From contig NZ_JABJVV010000004.1 in assembly GCF_013155545.1 (NCBI RefSeq), positions 277,004-341,003 on the forward strand: a DNA stretch of 64,000 nucleotides, given 5' to 3'. Source of the stretch: Caenimonas soli. Lineage in GTDB: Bacteria > Pseudomonadota > Gammaproteobacteria > Burkholderiales > Burkholderiaceae_C. The translations under genes and the position numbers were made by a program. The notes under the pieces were generated by a model. It was not told the origin of the DNA. It did not search any database and saw only the letters and a program-made list of their open reading frames with translations. Below, in pieces: positions 1 through 7,889 of this stretch. Position 1 is the first letter of the stretch. Each line of letters opens with the position of its first letter.

Positions 1-69
1 GTCGGGCCACGCGTTCTCGAAGGTCAATTCCCCGATTTCGCCGTGCCGATGAATTACCACTGCTTTCAT
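1..69 (-). CDS. MDR-family (quinone/alcohol) oxidoreductase, N-terminal fragment
   Basis: Only the first 23 codons lie in the window; the rest runs off the left edge. The peptide starts MKAVVIHRHGEIGEL, the usual opening of medium-chain dehydrogenase/reductase proteins of the zinc-alcohol dehydrogenase or quinone oxidoreductase type, whose first beta strand reads MKAVV. A GGAG ribosome site sits a few bases upstream of the ATG, which supports the start. No catalytic or cofactor residues are visible, so the exact subfamily and substrate cannot be given. It is transcribed in the same direction as the downstream-located thioesterase gene and may share its transcript. Confidence 0.6.
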   Translation of the reverse strand, partial: MKAVVIHRHGEIGELTFENAWPD

Positions 70-118
70 TGCCGCTCCTGTACTGGAATTTGTAAGGTTG
101 CTGGAACGCGTGCCCTCG

Positions 119-556
119 TCATGGGCTGATTTCCGGGCGCGGCACGCCGAAGCAGCCCCGTCCGACCGCCGTCAGTCGCCCCTGGTCGTCGAAGACGTCG
201 ACGTCCACGACACCCATGGTCCGGCCGACCTTGCGGATCAAGGCCTTCGCCACCAGGAAAGCCCCGCTCGATGGACGCAGGTAGTCGATGCGGAAGTTGA
301 TGGTCGGCACGGGGCCCCCGGTCACCATCACCACGGCAAAATCGCCCGCCGTATCAACCAGCGAAGCCACCGGACCTCCGTGGTATTGGCCCGATCCGGC
401 AAAACGCTCGAGTTGCGCGCGCATGGGCATCCTGAGGGACAGCGTCCCGGCTTCCACGTCCATGCTTTCGCAGCGCAACTGGAGGAAATCGATGAAAGGC
501 GAGCTGTCGAGCTGCCCCTGGAGCTGTTCCATCGTCATGTACTGGTTGTCGGGCAT
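119..556 (-). CDS. PaaI-family (hotdog-fold) thioesterase
   Basis: A 145-residue single-domain protein that probably hydrolyses acyl-CoA thioesters in the cytoplasm. The hotdog signature is seen in the central helix (GGPVASLVDTAGDFAV), followed by the beta strands NFRIDYLRP and GVVDVDVFDDQGRLTAVGRG. The length fits the PaaI/YbgC-like families (about 130-160 residues). I chose the ATG at 556 (MPDNQYM); an in-frame TTG at 604 would add 16 residues of unlikely composition. It lies just upstream of the MDR oxidoreductase on the same strand. Together with the neighbouring acyl-CoA synthetase and MaoC genes it suggests CoA-thioester metabolism. The physiological substrate is unknown. Confidence 0.75.
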   Translation of the reverse strand: MPDNQYMTMEQLQGQLDSSPFIDFLQLRCESMDVEAGTLSLRMPMRAQLERFAGSGQYHGGPVASLVDTAGDFAVVMVTGGPVPTINFRIDYLRPSSGAFLVAKALIRKVGRTMGVVDVDVFDDQGRLTAVGRGCFGVPRPEISP

Positions 557-762
557 CTTGCTGCGCTCGCTGTTGGGTCCCAGGGAAGCAGGGCCCGGGG
601 TCAAAAATGGTGAATATAGTTCATGACATGTTAAACGGCAAGAAGAATCCGCATTCCGAGCTCTGGGAGAGGGGGCTGTGGCTCGCTGTTGGGCGCCGCG
701 GGGCGCGGCTGATCCATGAGAAAGACGCGCCAGGAGGCGCCGGTGCTTGCGCGACTGTTGCG
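557..762. other. Intergenic region, no gene seen
   Basis: This 206-base stretch lies between the 3' end of the GntR regulator and the start of the thioesterase, both on the minus strand. It should carry the thioesterase promoter; a minus-strand TATATT-like box is visible near 611-616. No convincing small ORF or terminator with a T tract was found. Confidence 0.4.
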
Positions 763-1545
763 CTAGCGGGCCAGCCGCTTGCCCGTGGGATCGAGGGCCT
801 TGGCGGTGATGCTGACGTCGAGAAGACTGGCCGAGGACATCAGGGCATTGAGCACCATGGACCTGGAGGATCTGAGCTCTTCCAGAATCGCCTGCTGTGC
901 GGCTTTTGCGTCGCCTTGGCTCAAGGCTTCGATCAGGGCTTCATGTTCATGGCGCATTTCGGCCGTACGGTCCCGGATCGCCAGGCCGAAATGGAAGAAG
1001 CGCTCCATTTCGTGCAGCACTTCGGCCAGCGCGCCGACCAGCCGTTCGTTGCCGGTGGCAGAGGCGATCAGCAGGTGGAACTCCGAATTGGCGCGCAGGA
1101 ACCGGTCCTCGCTGTCGCGATTGCCCGGCTTGTAGCTCAGCCCGCAAACCTTGTCGAGCCGCCGCAGGCTGACCTCGTCCACGCGTCCGGCTGCGGCCTT
1201 GACGATCGCAAGCTCGAGGACCTCGCGCAGGCCATACAGGTCGTTCACGTCGCGCAACGTGATGGGTTTGATCTGGTAGCCGCGCCGGTGTAACGGTTGC
1301 AGCAGTCCGTGTGTCGCGAGGCGGTCGAGCGCAGCGCGGGTGGCGGCGCGCTTCAGCTCGAAATGCTCCTCGATCTCGGCTTCCGACACGGTTCGCCCGG
1401 GCGCCAGTTCGCAGCGCACGATCGCACGCCGTATCGACTGGAATGCCAGGTCACTCTGCCGCTCCGATGCCAGAGGCCTCACCGCCGCGTCGCGCGCCGG
1501 CGGTCCCGTTGTTTGCAGAACGGCATTCTTGCCCGCGGTTGCCAT
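763..1545 (-). CDS. GntR-family transcriptional regulator with FCD effector domain
   Basis: About 260 residues. The N-terminal winged helix-turn-helix covers roughly residues 28-95 (AFQSIRRAIVRCELAPGRTVSEAEIEEHF, read in two parts, then RAATRAALDRLATHGLLQ). The C-terminal all-helical FCD effector domain follows (LREVLELAIVKAAAGRV, then SEFHLLIASATGNERL and RHEHEALIEALSQGDAKAA). The conserved N-x-x-FH and H residues that bind metal or carboxylate effectors in FCD proteins are present. FadR/VanR-like family members are repressors released by organic acids. It is divergent from the VOC-metC pair and probably controls that catabolic cluster. ATG 1545 is preferred to ATG 1575; neither has a clear ribosome site, and a TATAGT box eight bases before ATG 1545 raises the possibility of a leaderless message. 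Confidence 0.85.
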   Translation of the reverse strand: MATAGKNAVLQTTGPPARDAAVRPLASERQSDLAFQSIRRAIVRCELAPGRTVSEAEIEEHFELKRAATRAALDRLATHGLLQPLHRRGYQIKPITLRDVNDLYGLREVLELAIVKAAAGRVDEVSLRRLDKVCGLSYKPGNRDSEDRFLRANSEFHLLIASATGNERLVGALAEVLHEMERFFHFGLAIRDRTAEMRHEHEALIEALSQGDAKAAQQAILEELRSSRSMVLNALMSSASLLDVSITAKALDPTGKRLAR

Positions 1546-1582
1546 GGATTCAACTATAGCACCGCGGTGTTGCATGGCATTT

Positions 1583-1616
1583 CATAACAGGTTACAGTAG
1601 GCGCCATAACAGTTTA
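1583..1616. promoter_or_regulatory. Paired direct repeat, candidate operator for the GntR regulator
   Basis: In the divergent region between the GntR gene and the VOC gene the octamer CATAACAG occurs twice (1583-1590 and 1605-1612). Each copy is followed by one base and then TTA, with 22 bases between starts, i.e. two helical turns. This is a plausible binding site for the adjacent regulator. GntR proteins more often bind inverted repeats, so the assignment is inference. Confidence 0.4.
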
Positions 1617-1624
1617 TTAGCCCG

Positions 1625-2254
1625 ATGCTGCCACTCGACCACATCCTCTGGACCGTCCCGGACCTCCAGTCCGGGGTATCGCTCTTCGAGCAAATGACTG
1701 GCGTACGTGCGGGTATCGGCGGCAGGCATCCCGGCCGCGGCACACAAAATGCGCTGGCATCGTTTGGTGAAGGCTGCTATCTCGAGATCGTCGCGCCCGA
1801 TCCGGCCCAGCCGCTGGAAAACAACTACGGCGCCATCGTCCACGCCCGGCAAGCGCCCGGCCTGATCACCTTCGTGATGCGGTGCACCGACATGGCGCCG
1901 GTGGCGAGCGCCGCTGCGCGCCTGGGACTGCCATGGGACGGGCCGAACCCTTGCAGTCGACAGCGGCCCGACGGCGACTTCCTGCACTGGCGTCTCGGCT
2001 TCACCGAGGGCTCTGCCTTCGGGGACTACCTGCCTTACTACATCGACTGGCAGGACACGCCCCATCCGTCGGAGACGGCGCCTGGCGGCTTGCAGCTGCT
2101 GGAATTCGAAGTGATTCACCCCAAGGCCGACGAGCTGCGGGCCATTTACCGGGAACTGGGAATCGCAGTTCCGGTGCGTCGCGCGCTGCAGCCCGGCATG
2201 CGTGCGCTGGTGGCTTGTCCTGCCGGTCAGATCGTTCTTACATCGCTCCAATGA
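1625..2254 (+). CDS. VOC-superfamily protein (glyoxalase-like domain)
   Basis: 209 residues. It opens MLPLDHILWTVPDL, the first beta strand of vicinal-oxygen-chelate modules, and continues with SFGEGCYLEIVAPDP and GLITFVMRCTDM. This resembles the glyoxalase-like domain 3 group (one long bimodular chain of about 200 residues). Metal ligands typical of the fold are candidates at His6 and Glu54, but the reaction cannot be deduced. The stop overlaps the start of the PLP-enzyme gene by four bases (ATGA), so the two are probably translated in a coupled way. Its place opposite a GntR regulator suggests an inducible catabolic role. Confidence 0.75.
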   Translation: MLPLDHILWTVPDLQSGVSLFEQMTGVRAGIGGRHPGRGTQNALASFGEGCYLEIVAPDPAQPLENNYGAIVHARQAPGLITFVMRCTDMAPVASAAARLGLPWDGPNPCSRQRPDGDFLHWRLGFTEGSAFGDYLPYYIDWQDTPHPSETAPGGLQLLEFEVIHPKADELRAIYRELGIAVPVRRALQPGMRALVACPAGQIVLTSLQ

Positions 2255-3477
2255 CATCAAACATCACAGCAGAATCCCCGCCCCACCACCCAGACGTTCT
2301 CAAGTCCAGCTCCGACGACAGGACGCTTCTGGTCCACGGTGGCCGGCAACCCGGGCGGTTTTCCGGCATGGTAAATACGCCGGTCCATCGCGGCTCGACC
2401 ATCCTGGCCTCCAGTCTGGAGGAATGGGAGCGCTGGAAGGCGCCGGAAAACGGGACCAGTCGTTACGGGCGTTTCGGCACGCCAACGACGCACAGCTTCC
2501 AGGACCTGATCGCCAAGCTCGAAGGCGGACACCGCAGCATCGTGTTTCCCTCCGGGCTGTCGGCGTGCACGCACACATTGCTTTCCTTCCTGCAGGCGGG
2601 CGACCATATCCTCATGACCGACAGCGTCTACGGCCCCGTGCGCAGCTTTGCGACACAGGTGCTCAAGCGCTTCGGAATTGAAGTCGGTTTCTTCGATCCT
2701 TTGATCGGCTCGGGCATCGGTGCGCTCATCCGGCCCAACACGCGCGTCGTGTACGTCGAATCCCCAGGCTCATGGACCTTCGAGGTGCAGGACATCCCGG
2801 CCATCGCGGAGCAAGCCCACCGCGCGAAGGCGACGGTGGTGATGGACAACACCTGGGCGTCGCCGTTGTTCTTCAAGCCCTTCGAGCATGGAGTGGACGT
2901 TTCGATCCAGGCCGCAACCAAGTACATCGTCGGCCATTCCGATGCATTTCTCGGGGTCGCCACCGGCACCAGGGAAAGCTGGGAACGCCTGCAGAAGGGA
3001 AGCCACGATTTCGGCGAGATCGCCGGCCCCGACGACATCTACCTGGCCTTGCGCGGCCTGCGCAGCATGGACGTTCGCCTGGCCAGACACTGGGAAAACG
3101 GCGCGGTGCTCGCCGAGAGCCTACGCGAACACAAGCTGGTCCACAGCGTGCTGCATCCGGCCCTGCCCGAGCACCCGGGCCACGCCTTGTGGAAGCGCGA
3201 CTTCCGCGGCGCGAGCGGCCTGTTCGGAGTGCAGCTGCACAGACTGGAGCCGCACGTCATCAAGGCGCTGTTCGATCGCCTGCAGTTGTTCGGTGTGGGC
3301 TTTTCGTGGGGCGGCTTCGAGAGCCTGGCGGTGCCGTCCGAAGAATCGATTCCCGGTTCCGCGCGCACCTGGCCGCATGCGGGAAAGATCATCCGGATCC
3401 ATGCCGGGCTGGAAAGCGCAGAGGACCTGGTGGCAGACATGAGACAGGCGTTCAGGCACGCCGCCACCCTGGTCTGA
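2251..3477 (+). CDS. metC: Cystathionine beta-lyase-like PLP enzyme
   Basis: 408 residues of the Cys/Met-metabolism PLP-dependent (gamma family) fold. Visible are the RYGRFGTPT motif that contributes the active-site Tyr, the cofactor-stacking region FPSGLSACTHTLLSFL, VVMDNTWASPLF, and the Schiff-base lysine at residue 224 in AATKYIVGHSDAFLG. The family cleaves C-S bonds; cystathionine beta-lyase makes homocysteine, pyruvate and ammonia. The start at 2251 overlaps the VOC stop (ATGA). A longer in-frame extension exists but lies wholly inside the VOC gene. Because it sits in an apparently inducible catabolic cluster with acyl-CoA genes, it might act on another sulfur amino acid or thioether; metC is assigned by family similarity only. 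Confidence 0.8.
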   Translation: MTSNITAESPPHHPDVLKSSSDDRTLLVHGGRQPGRFSGMVNTPVHRGSTILASSLEEWERWKAPENGTSRYGRFGTPTTHSFQDLIAKLEGGHRSIVFPSGLSACTHTLLSFLQAGDHILMTDSVYGPVRSFATQVLKRFGIEVGFFDPLIGSGIGALIRPNTRVVYVESPGSWTFEVQDIPAIAEQAHRAKATVVMDNTWASPLFFKPFEHGVDVSIQAATKYIVGHSDAFLGVATGTRESWERLQKGSHDFGEIAGPDDIYLALRGLRSMDVRLARHWENGAVLAESLREHKLVHSVLHPALPEHPGHALWKRDFRGASGLFGVQLHRLEPHVIKALFDRLQLFGVGFSWGGFESLAVPSEESIPGSARTWPHAGKIIRIHAGLESAEDLVADMRQAFRHAATLV

Positions 3478-3579
3478 CCGGAGATGGGTGAGGCCACGCG
3501 TGATGCGGATTCATGCCGGCTCTCGAAAGTGCAGTGGATCAGTGGTGGTTGACAAATACCTTGAGATTGGAGTGCATCT
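3478..3579. promoter_or_regulatory. Gap before acyl-CoA synthetase with a TTGACA box
   Basis: A 102-base gap. TTGACA is present at about 3548-3553 without a good -10 at normal spacing. A GGAG ribosome site lies eight bases before the ATG at 3580. A separate promoter for the synthetase is possible but not proven. Confidence 0.3.
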
Positions 3580-5115
3580 ATGAGCATTTCGAGCGGGCGT
3601 GAGGGAGTTCTCGTCGGCCAGCTTCCGACGAACTGGGCGCGAAGGACGCCGAGGAAAACCGCCATCGTTTTTGGCGAGGAACGAATCAGCTTCCAGGACT
3701 TCAACGATCGTGTGAATCGTTGCGCCGCCTTCCTCACCCAGCAAGGTCTACGCAAAGGCGACAAGGTCGCGGTGCTCAGTCGCAACCGGCCGGAACTGCT
3801 CGAGATCCTCTTTGCGGCCGCCAAGTCCGGCATCACCTACGTCCCCGTCAACTTCCGCCTGGCTTCGGTCGAAATCAACTTTGTCCTCGGCGATTCCGGT
3901 GCAAAGCTGTTCCTGCTGTCCGATTACTTCGAAGTGGCCCGGGACCCGGCTGTTCCCGTCCCGCGTGTGTCGCTGGAGTCCGGCTACGCACAGGCGCGCG
4001 ACCGGATGCCCGCCATCGAGCCCGAAGTGGAACTGTCGGAGCACGACATGTTCGCCATCTTCTACACGAGTGGCACTACGGCCAACCCGAAAGGTGTCGT
4101 CCTCACGCATGCGAATTTCGTCTCGAACCTGATGAACGAGATCATCGCCTACGGAATGAAGCAGAGCGATGTCTGCGTGCATACCCTGCCGCTGTACCAC
4201 ACTGCCGAGGCATCGTTCGCCCTCGCGCAGTTCTACATTGGCGGCACCTGCGTCATCGTGGAAACCTTCGAAGCGTCGAAGTTCTGGCGGTTGGTCGACA
4301 GCGAGGCAATCACCCATACCAGCGTGGTGTTCACGATGCTGCTGCCGCTCATGGATGCTTACGAAAGCGCCGGCAGAAAGGACACGGGCACGCTGCGCAC
4401 ACTGGGGCTTGGCGGCCAGACGACGCCTGTGGAAGTGCTGCGCCGCGCGATCTCCCTGTTCGGGCCCGACCGCCTGATGATCGTTTACGGATTGACCGAA
4501 AGCTCCCCGTACCTGACCTATCTGAGCAAAGAAGAGTTGTCTCGGGACGGGGGGCACACACCGAGGGTCGCGTCCGTGGGCAAGGAGATGTTCAGTTGCC
4601 ACGTTCGTGTCGTGGACGACAGCGGCAATGACGTCAAGCCTGGGGAGTTCGGAGAAATCATCGGCAAGGGTCCCAACGTCATGGTCGGCTACTACAACCG
4701 TCCGGACGCCACCGAGGCGAGCCTGCGCAACGGCTGGCTCCATACCGGCGACGTCGGCACGATCGACGAAGACGGCTTCATCTATGTCGTTGACCGCAAG
4801 AAGGATCTGATCATCTCGGGTGGAGAGAACATCGCGCCGCGCGAAGTGGAAGACGTCATCTACCGCCATCCGGCCATTGCCGAGTGTTCGGTCATCGGCG
4901 TCCCGGACGCCAGGTGGGGTGAACAGGTGCTGGCCGTCGTCGTCGCCAAGCCTGGCATGTCGGTCAGCCAGGACGAACTCATCGACTTCTGTCGCAGGGA
5001 CCTCGCGGGTTACAAGCTGCCGCGCAGTGTCGTCCACCTCCAGGCGCTCCCCAAGGATCCCCTTGGAAAGATTCAGAAGAAAGTCCTGCGCGAACAGTTC
5101 GCGAAATCCTCTTAA
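3580..5115 (+). CDS. AMP-forming acyl-CoA synthetase (ligase)
   Basis: 511 residues, normal for the ANL adenylating superfamily. It activates a carboxylic acid with ATP to an acyl-AMP and then makes the CoA thioester. Motifs seen: YTSGTTANPKG at residues 162-172 (phosphate-binding loop), YGLTE at about 303, GWLHTGDVGTID and DRKKDLIISGGENIAP in the hinge and C-terminal domain, and the adenylation lysine at residue 497 (GKIQKK). It resembles medium/long-chain or aryl-CoA ligases; the substrate cannot be read from sequence. It is followed after 18 bases by a MaoC hydratase on the same strand, so both are probably co-transcribed in a beta-oxidation-like route. Confidence 0.9.
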   Translation: MSISSGREGVLVGQLPTNWARRTPRKTAIVFGEERISFQDFNDRVNRCAAFLTQQGLRKGDKVAVLSRNRPELLEILFAAAKSGITYVPVNFRLASVEINFVLGDSGAKLFLLSDYFEVARDPAVPVPRVSLESGYAQARDRMPAIEPEVELSEHDMFAIFYTSGTTANPKGVVLTHANFVSNLMNEIIAYGMKQSDVCVHTLPLYHTAEASFALAQFYIGGTCVIVETFEASKFWRLVDSEAITHTSVVFTMLLPLMDAYESAGRKDTGTLRTLGLGGQTTPVEVLRRAISLFGPDRLMIVYGLTESSPYLTYLSKEELSRDGGHTPRVASVGKEMFSCHVRVVDDSGNDVKPGEFGEIIGKGPNVMVGYYNRPDATEASLRNGWLHTGDVGTIDEDGFIYVVDRKKDLIISGGENIAPREVEDVIYRHPAIAECSVIGVPDARWGEQVLAVVVAKPGMSVSQDELIDFCRRDLAGYKLPRSVVHLQALPKDPLGKIQKKVLREQFAKSS

Positions 5116-5133
5116 CCAGCCCGGGTATCAAAC

Positions 5134-5565
5134 ATGAAAATTGGCCGTACATACGATGCACTCAACGTGGGGGACAGCGAAAGCTTCACCCGCACAGTGA
5201 CCGAAACCGACATCCAGCTGTTCGCGGGCATGACCGGCGACTTCAACCCGATCCACACCGACATCGAGTATGCGAAGACAAGCCGGTTTGGCCAGCGCGT
5301 CGCGCATGGCCCGATCGCGCTTTCGCTTGTCGCGTACCTGGTCGGCATGAGGCTGCCAGGCCCCGGAACGATTCTCCTTCGCCAGGATGCCCGCTACCTT
5401 GCACCGGTTTTCATCGGCGACACGATCACGGTGACGCTGACCGTTGTCGAGAAGGCCCCGAAGGGCCGCGTCGTGATGGACGCCAGCTATGTCAATCAGC
5501 GTGGCGAGACGGTGATCGAGTCGCAGGTCGAAGGACTGCCGCCGCGAGCGCCGGTCGCGGCCTGA
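5134..5565 (+). CDS. MaoC-family (R)-specific enoyl-CoA hydratase
   Basis: 143 residues with a hotdog fold. The hydratase-2 signature is present: FAGMTGDFNPIHTDIEYA supplies the catalytic Asp and His, followed by AHGPIALSLVAYLVG. Family members such as PhaJ add water to trans-2-enoyl-CoA to give (R)-3-hydroxyacyl-CoA. The gene lies 18 bases downstream of the acyl-CoA synthetase, suggesting it acts on that enzyme's product. No membrane or signal segment is present. Confidence 0.85.
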   Translation: MKIGRTYDALNVGDSESFTRTVTETDIQLFAGMTGDFNPIHTDIEYAKTSRFGQRVAHGPIALSLVAYLVGMRLPGPGTILLRQDARYLAPVFIGDTITVTLTVVEKAPKGRVVMDASYVNQRGETVIESQVEGLPPRAPVAA

Positions 5566-5721
5566 GCGGCTGGGAGGCCGCCCTGGTGTGGATCGGCAAG
5601 AAAACCACCAGCAGCAGGTAGGAGCATGCGAGGTTGCCGTCACCAGCAATTCGCAGGACGCGGGGCTCGCCGGAAACGGCGATCCATTTCAGTTGTTACA
5701 CACCCATAACGGAGACAGTCA

Positions 5722-6720
5722 ATGAACCCTACATCGTGCAAATCATCGATCACCCGGCGCTCTGCGGTTGCGGGAATGGCCGCAGCCTTGGCGGTAGGAA
5801 TCGACCGTGCCGCGCACGCCGCGGAGCCGATCAACGCGCGGCAGCCGCTGAAGATCATTCTGGGCTATTCGGCAGGATCGTCCCTGGACGTTGCCGCGCG
5901 CACGCTGGCGCCGTTGATCAGCAGTGCATGGCCGGCCGGCGTCGTTGTCGACAACCGTCCCGGCGCCGGGGGAGCCCTGGCGATTGCTGCCGTGGGGGCC
6001 GCGCCGCCGGACGGCGCAACCTTGCTGCTTGCGTCAACCGGTGAGATCACGGCCGCTCCCCACCTGAACAAGCTGCCTTTCGACCCGGCAGGCCTGGTTC
6101 CCATTTGCCAGATCGTGACCGGGGAGCTGGTCCTGGTTTCAGGGACGCAACTGGGCTCGGCCACGTTCGCGGACCTGCTGCGCCCGAAAGTGGACAGGCC
6201 CAACCTGATGATCGGTACCCTCGGCCCGGGTACGCCGCATCATCTCGTGGCGGCGATGATGAGTGAAGGACTCAAGCGCAAGGTCGAGATGATTCACTAC
6301 AAGAGTCCAGGGGACATGCTCACCGATCTCAACTCGGGGCAACTCGATGGTGGTTTTGTCAGCGTTGCGCTCGCGCTGCCCTGGGTGCAGGGCAGCAAGG
6401 CGCGTGTCATCGCAACCTCCGCGCCGGAGCGTTCGACCCTCTTTCCGACTGCTCCCAGCATGAGGGAGCTGAATCTCGCAGGCGCGGAAACGCTGGTGTG
6501 GCTCGGCTTCTTCGCGCCGCCTGGCATCCCGCGCGAAACCGCTAACCAGATCTCGAAGGCAATCATCGGGGCGACGCAGGTCCCGGAGTTCGTCTCGAAG
6601 ATGGCAGGTGTCGGGTTTCAGGTGAAGGCGACCGGAAGCGACGATTTCGGGAAACAGGTCGCTTCGGACCGCGCCCGCTTCGAGAAGGTGATTGCAAAGA
6701 TCGGGTTGAAGGCGACCTGA
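5722..6720 (+). CDS. Bug-family tripartite tricarboxylate transporter substrate-binding protein
   Basis: 332 residues. A twin-arginine-like signal peptide is visible (ITRRSAVAGMAAALAVG, cut near AHA-AE at residue 34), so the protein is periplasmic. The mature part has the Bug fold: ILGYSAGSSLDVAARTLAP, VVDNRPGAGGALAI, and the ligand-loop region GTLGPGTPHH. Bug proteins bind carboxylates, often with orphan genes far from any TctAB permease, as here. A GGAG site precedes the ATG. It ends the catabolic cluster and may import the acid activated by the acyl-CoA synthetase; that link is inference. Confidence 0.88.
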   Translation: MNPTSCKSSITRRSAVAGMAAALAVGIDRAAHAAEPINARQPLKIILGYSAGSSLDVAARTLAPLISSAWPAGVVVDNRPGAGGALAIAAVGAAPPDGATLLLASTGEITAAPHLNKLPFDPAGLVPICQIVTGELVLVSGTQLGSATFADLLRPKVDRPNLMIGTLGPGTPHHLVAAMMSEGLKRKVEMIHYKSPGDMLTDLNSGQLDGGFVSVALALPWVQGSKARVIATSAPERSTLFPTAPSMRELNLAGAETLVWLGFFAPPGIPRETANQISKAIIGATQVPEFVSKMAGVGFQVKATGSDDFGKQVASDRARFEKVIAKIGLKAT

Positions 6721-6728
6721 CTCTGGGT

Positions 6729-6893
6729 ATGGCATTGCAGCGCGAGCGGCCGTGCAAGCTGGACGACTACAAAGACTACCTGCTCGCGCGAATCGAGCAA
6801 GCCAGGCCGCGCTGGATTCCGGTGCCGGTGCTGCTGCGCGAGATTCAGGGGCGCGGTTATCAGGGCGGCATCAGCCAGCTCAAGGCTTGGATA
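6729..6893 (+). mobile_element. IS21-family istA fragment
   Basis: Roughly 165 bases encoding an internal piece of an IstA transposase, without the N-terminal helix-turn-helix or the DDE catalytic core. No istB, terminal inverted repeats or target duplication were found. It begins nine bases after the Bug gene stop, so the insertion or deletion endpoint is close to that gene. Confidence 0.55.
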
Positions 6894-7367
6894 AAGGCTG
6901 AAGCTCTAGCTACAGCGAGAGAGGCGGAGTGGGCACGATCTATAACCTTTCCTGCTGATGTCGCGCTCGTCTTCAAAGACACCTTGTCCATTTCTTCAGC
7001 TGGAATTGACTGGAAAGGACAGCGGTACAAGCTTGGCTCGATCACTGGTGTGCGCTGGGGCGCTGTACGGCACTCGGTCAATGGCATCCCCACAGGCACA
7101 GACTACGAGATCGGGATCGCCACCCGGTCAGGAACAACCTCCATCTGTTTACGGAAGGAGTCCACGTATTCAGGTTTTGTCGAGGCCTTGTGGGTAAATG
7201 ATCAGATTAGCTGGAGAGCCGCGTGGATGCTAGCGTTTGGTGGACTCCGTTTCCTCTTGATCCTAGACGTTCGGCTTTCCCAAAAGCCCAGTGAAGAGCC
7301 GGTGCTCGCAATCCGGGTCGCTGCATTTGTCGCAGGACCAGGCCCAGGGGCGGGAGGGCGGCCCTGA
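6729..7367 (+). pseudogene. Chimeric reading frame: istA relic joined to an orphan C-terminal domain
   Basis: A 212-codon frame of three unlike parts. Codons 1-55 match the middle of an IS21-type IstA transposase (CKLDDYKDYLLARIEQARP, then WIPVPVLLREI and GGISQLKAW). Codons 56 to about 160 encode a beta-rich segment (DTLSISSAGIDWKGQRYKL, ITGVRWGAVRHSVNGIPTG) that looks like the C-terminal part of a family of uncharacterised cytoplasmic proteins I cannot name. The last 35 codons run antisense over the next gene and are probably not functional. Base composition in the middle is lower in GC than its neighbours. It looks like debris of an insertion and deletion event; expression as a 212-residue protein is unlikely but not excluded. 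Confidence 0.55.
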
Positions 7368-7889
7368 CGGAGTCGCCGATCCTATGGCCGCCAAGGCGTT
7401 CGCCAGCCTTTCCTCACCGCTGCCATAGACCAGGCGGTAAGGCACCTTGGCTCGTGCCAGTGCGGCGCGGATCAATGCATCCACCGGCTCGCGCACATGC
7501 GCTCCATCGCGCTGCAGGCCGTCGGCGATCCAGGGCAGGTCCAGGCCCGTCAGCAGCGTGACGTCGTAGCTGCGTTGCCGGTCCAGGGCGAACTGGTACA
7601 GCGTTCCGTCTTCGAACAACATGGCGCTGTAGATCGCGACCATCAGCGCCGTGGTGTCGGCGATAACGATCTCGGCACGGGTCCCAGCCTCGTCCACCCG
7701 GCGCTCCTGCTCCTGTGCGATCGGCAATTGCTCTTCAGGCCGCGGCGTGCGGCCTTCGCGATGGCACCACTCGCGCAGCACTTCGGGCACCACGGCGATC
7801 GACTTGCCTTGCTGCCGCAGATGGGCGGCCAGCTCGCCGGCAAGTTGGGTCTTGCCGGTGCTCTCGGCGCCGAGCAGGGCGATCTTCAC
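7263..7889 (-). CDS. NadR-like P-loop ATPase, probable ribosylnicotinamide kinase
   Basis: 208 residues starting at GTG 7889, whose codon overlaps the pnuC stop (GTGA). The N-terminus has a Walker A motif GAESTGKTQLA like the kinase domain of NadR. VPEVLREWC, the DTTALM segment and LLTGLDLPWIADGLQRDG follow as in NadR-type kinases. With PnuC upstream it would phosphorylate imported nicotinamide riboside to NMN. The C-terminus carries a C-x2-C-x4-C-x-H cluster (Cys186, Cys189, Cys194, His196) that could bind zinc and is not part of classical NadR. It is the last gene of the minus-strand run. The nucleotidyltransferase domain of full NadR is absent. Confidence 0.8.
   Translation of the reverse strand: MKIALLGAESTGKTQLAGELAAHLRQQGKSIAVVPEVLREWCHREGRTPRPEEQLPIAQEQERRVDEAGTRAEIVIADTTALMVAIYSAMLFEDGTLYQFALDRQRSYDVTLLTGLDLPWIADGLQRDGAHVREPVDALIRAALARAKVPYRLVYGSGEERLANALAAIGSATPSGPPSRPWAWSCDKCSDPDCEHRLFTGLLGKPNV

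Noticed and set aside
1882..2250. Upstream in-frame extension of the PLP enzyme
   Set aside because: It lies inside the VOC gene and adds residues of no known fold; the ATGA overlap at 2251 is the better start.
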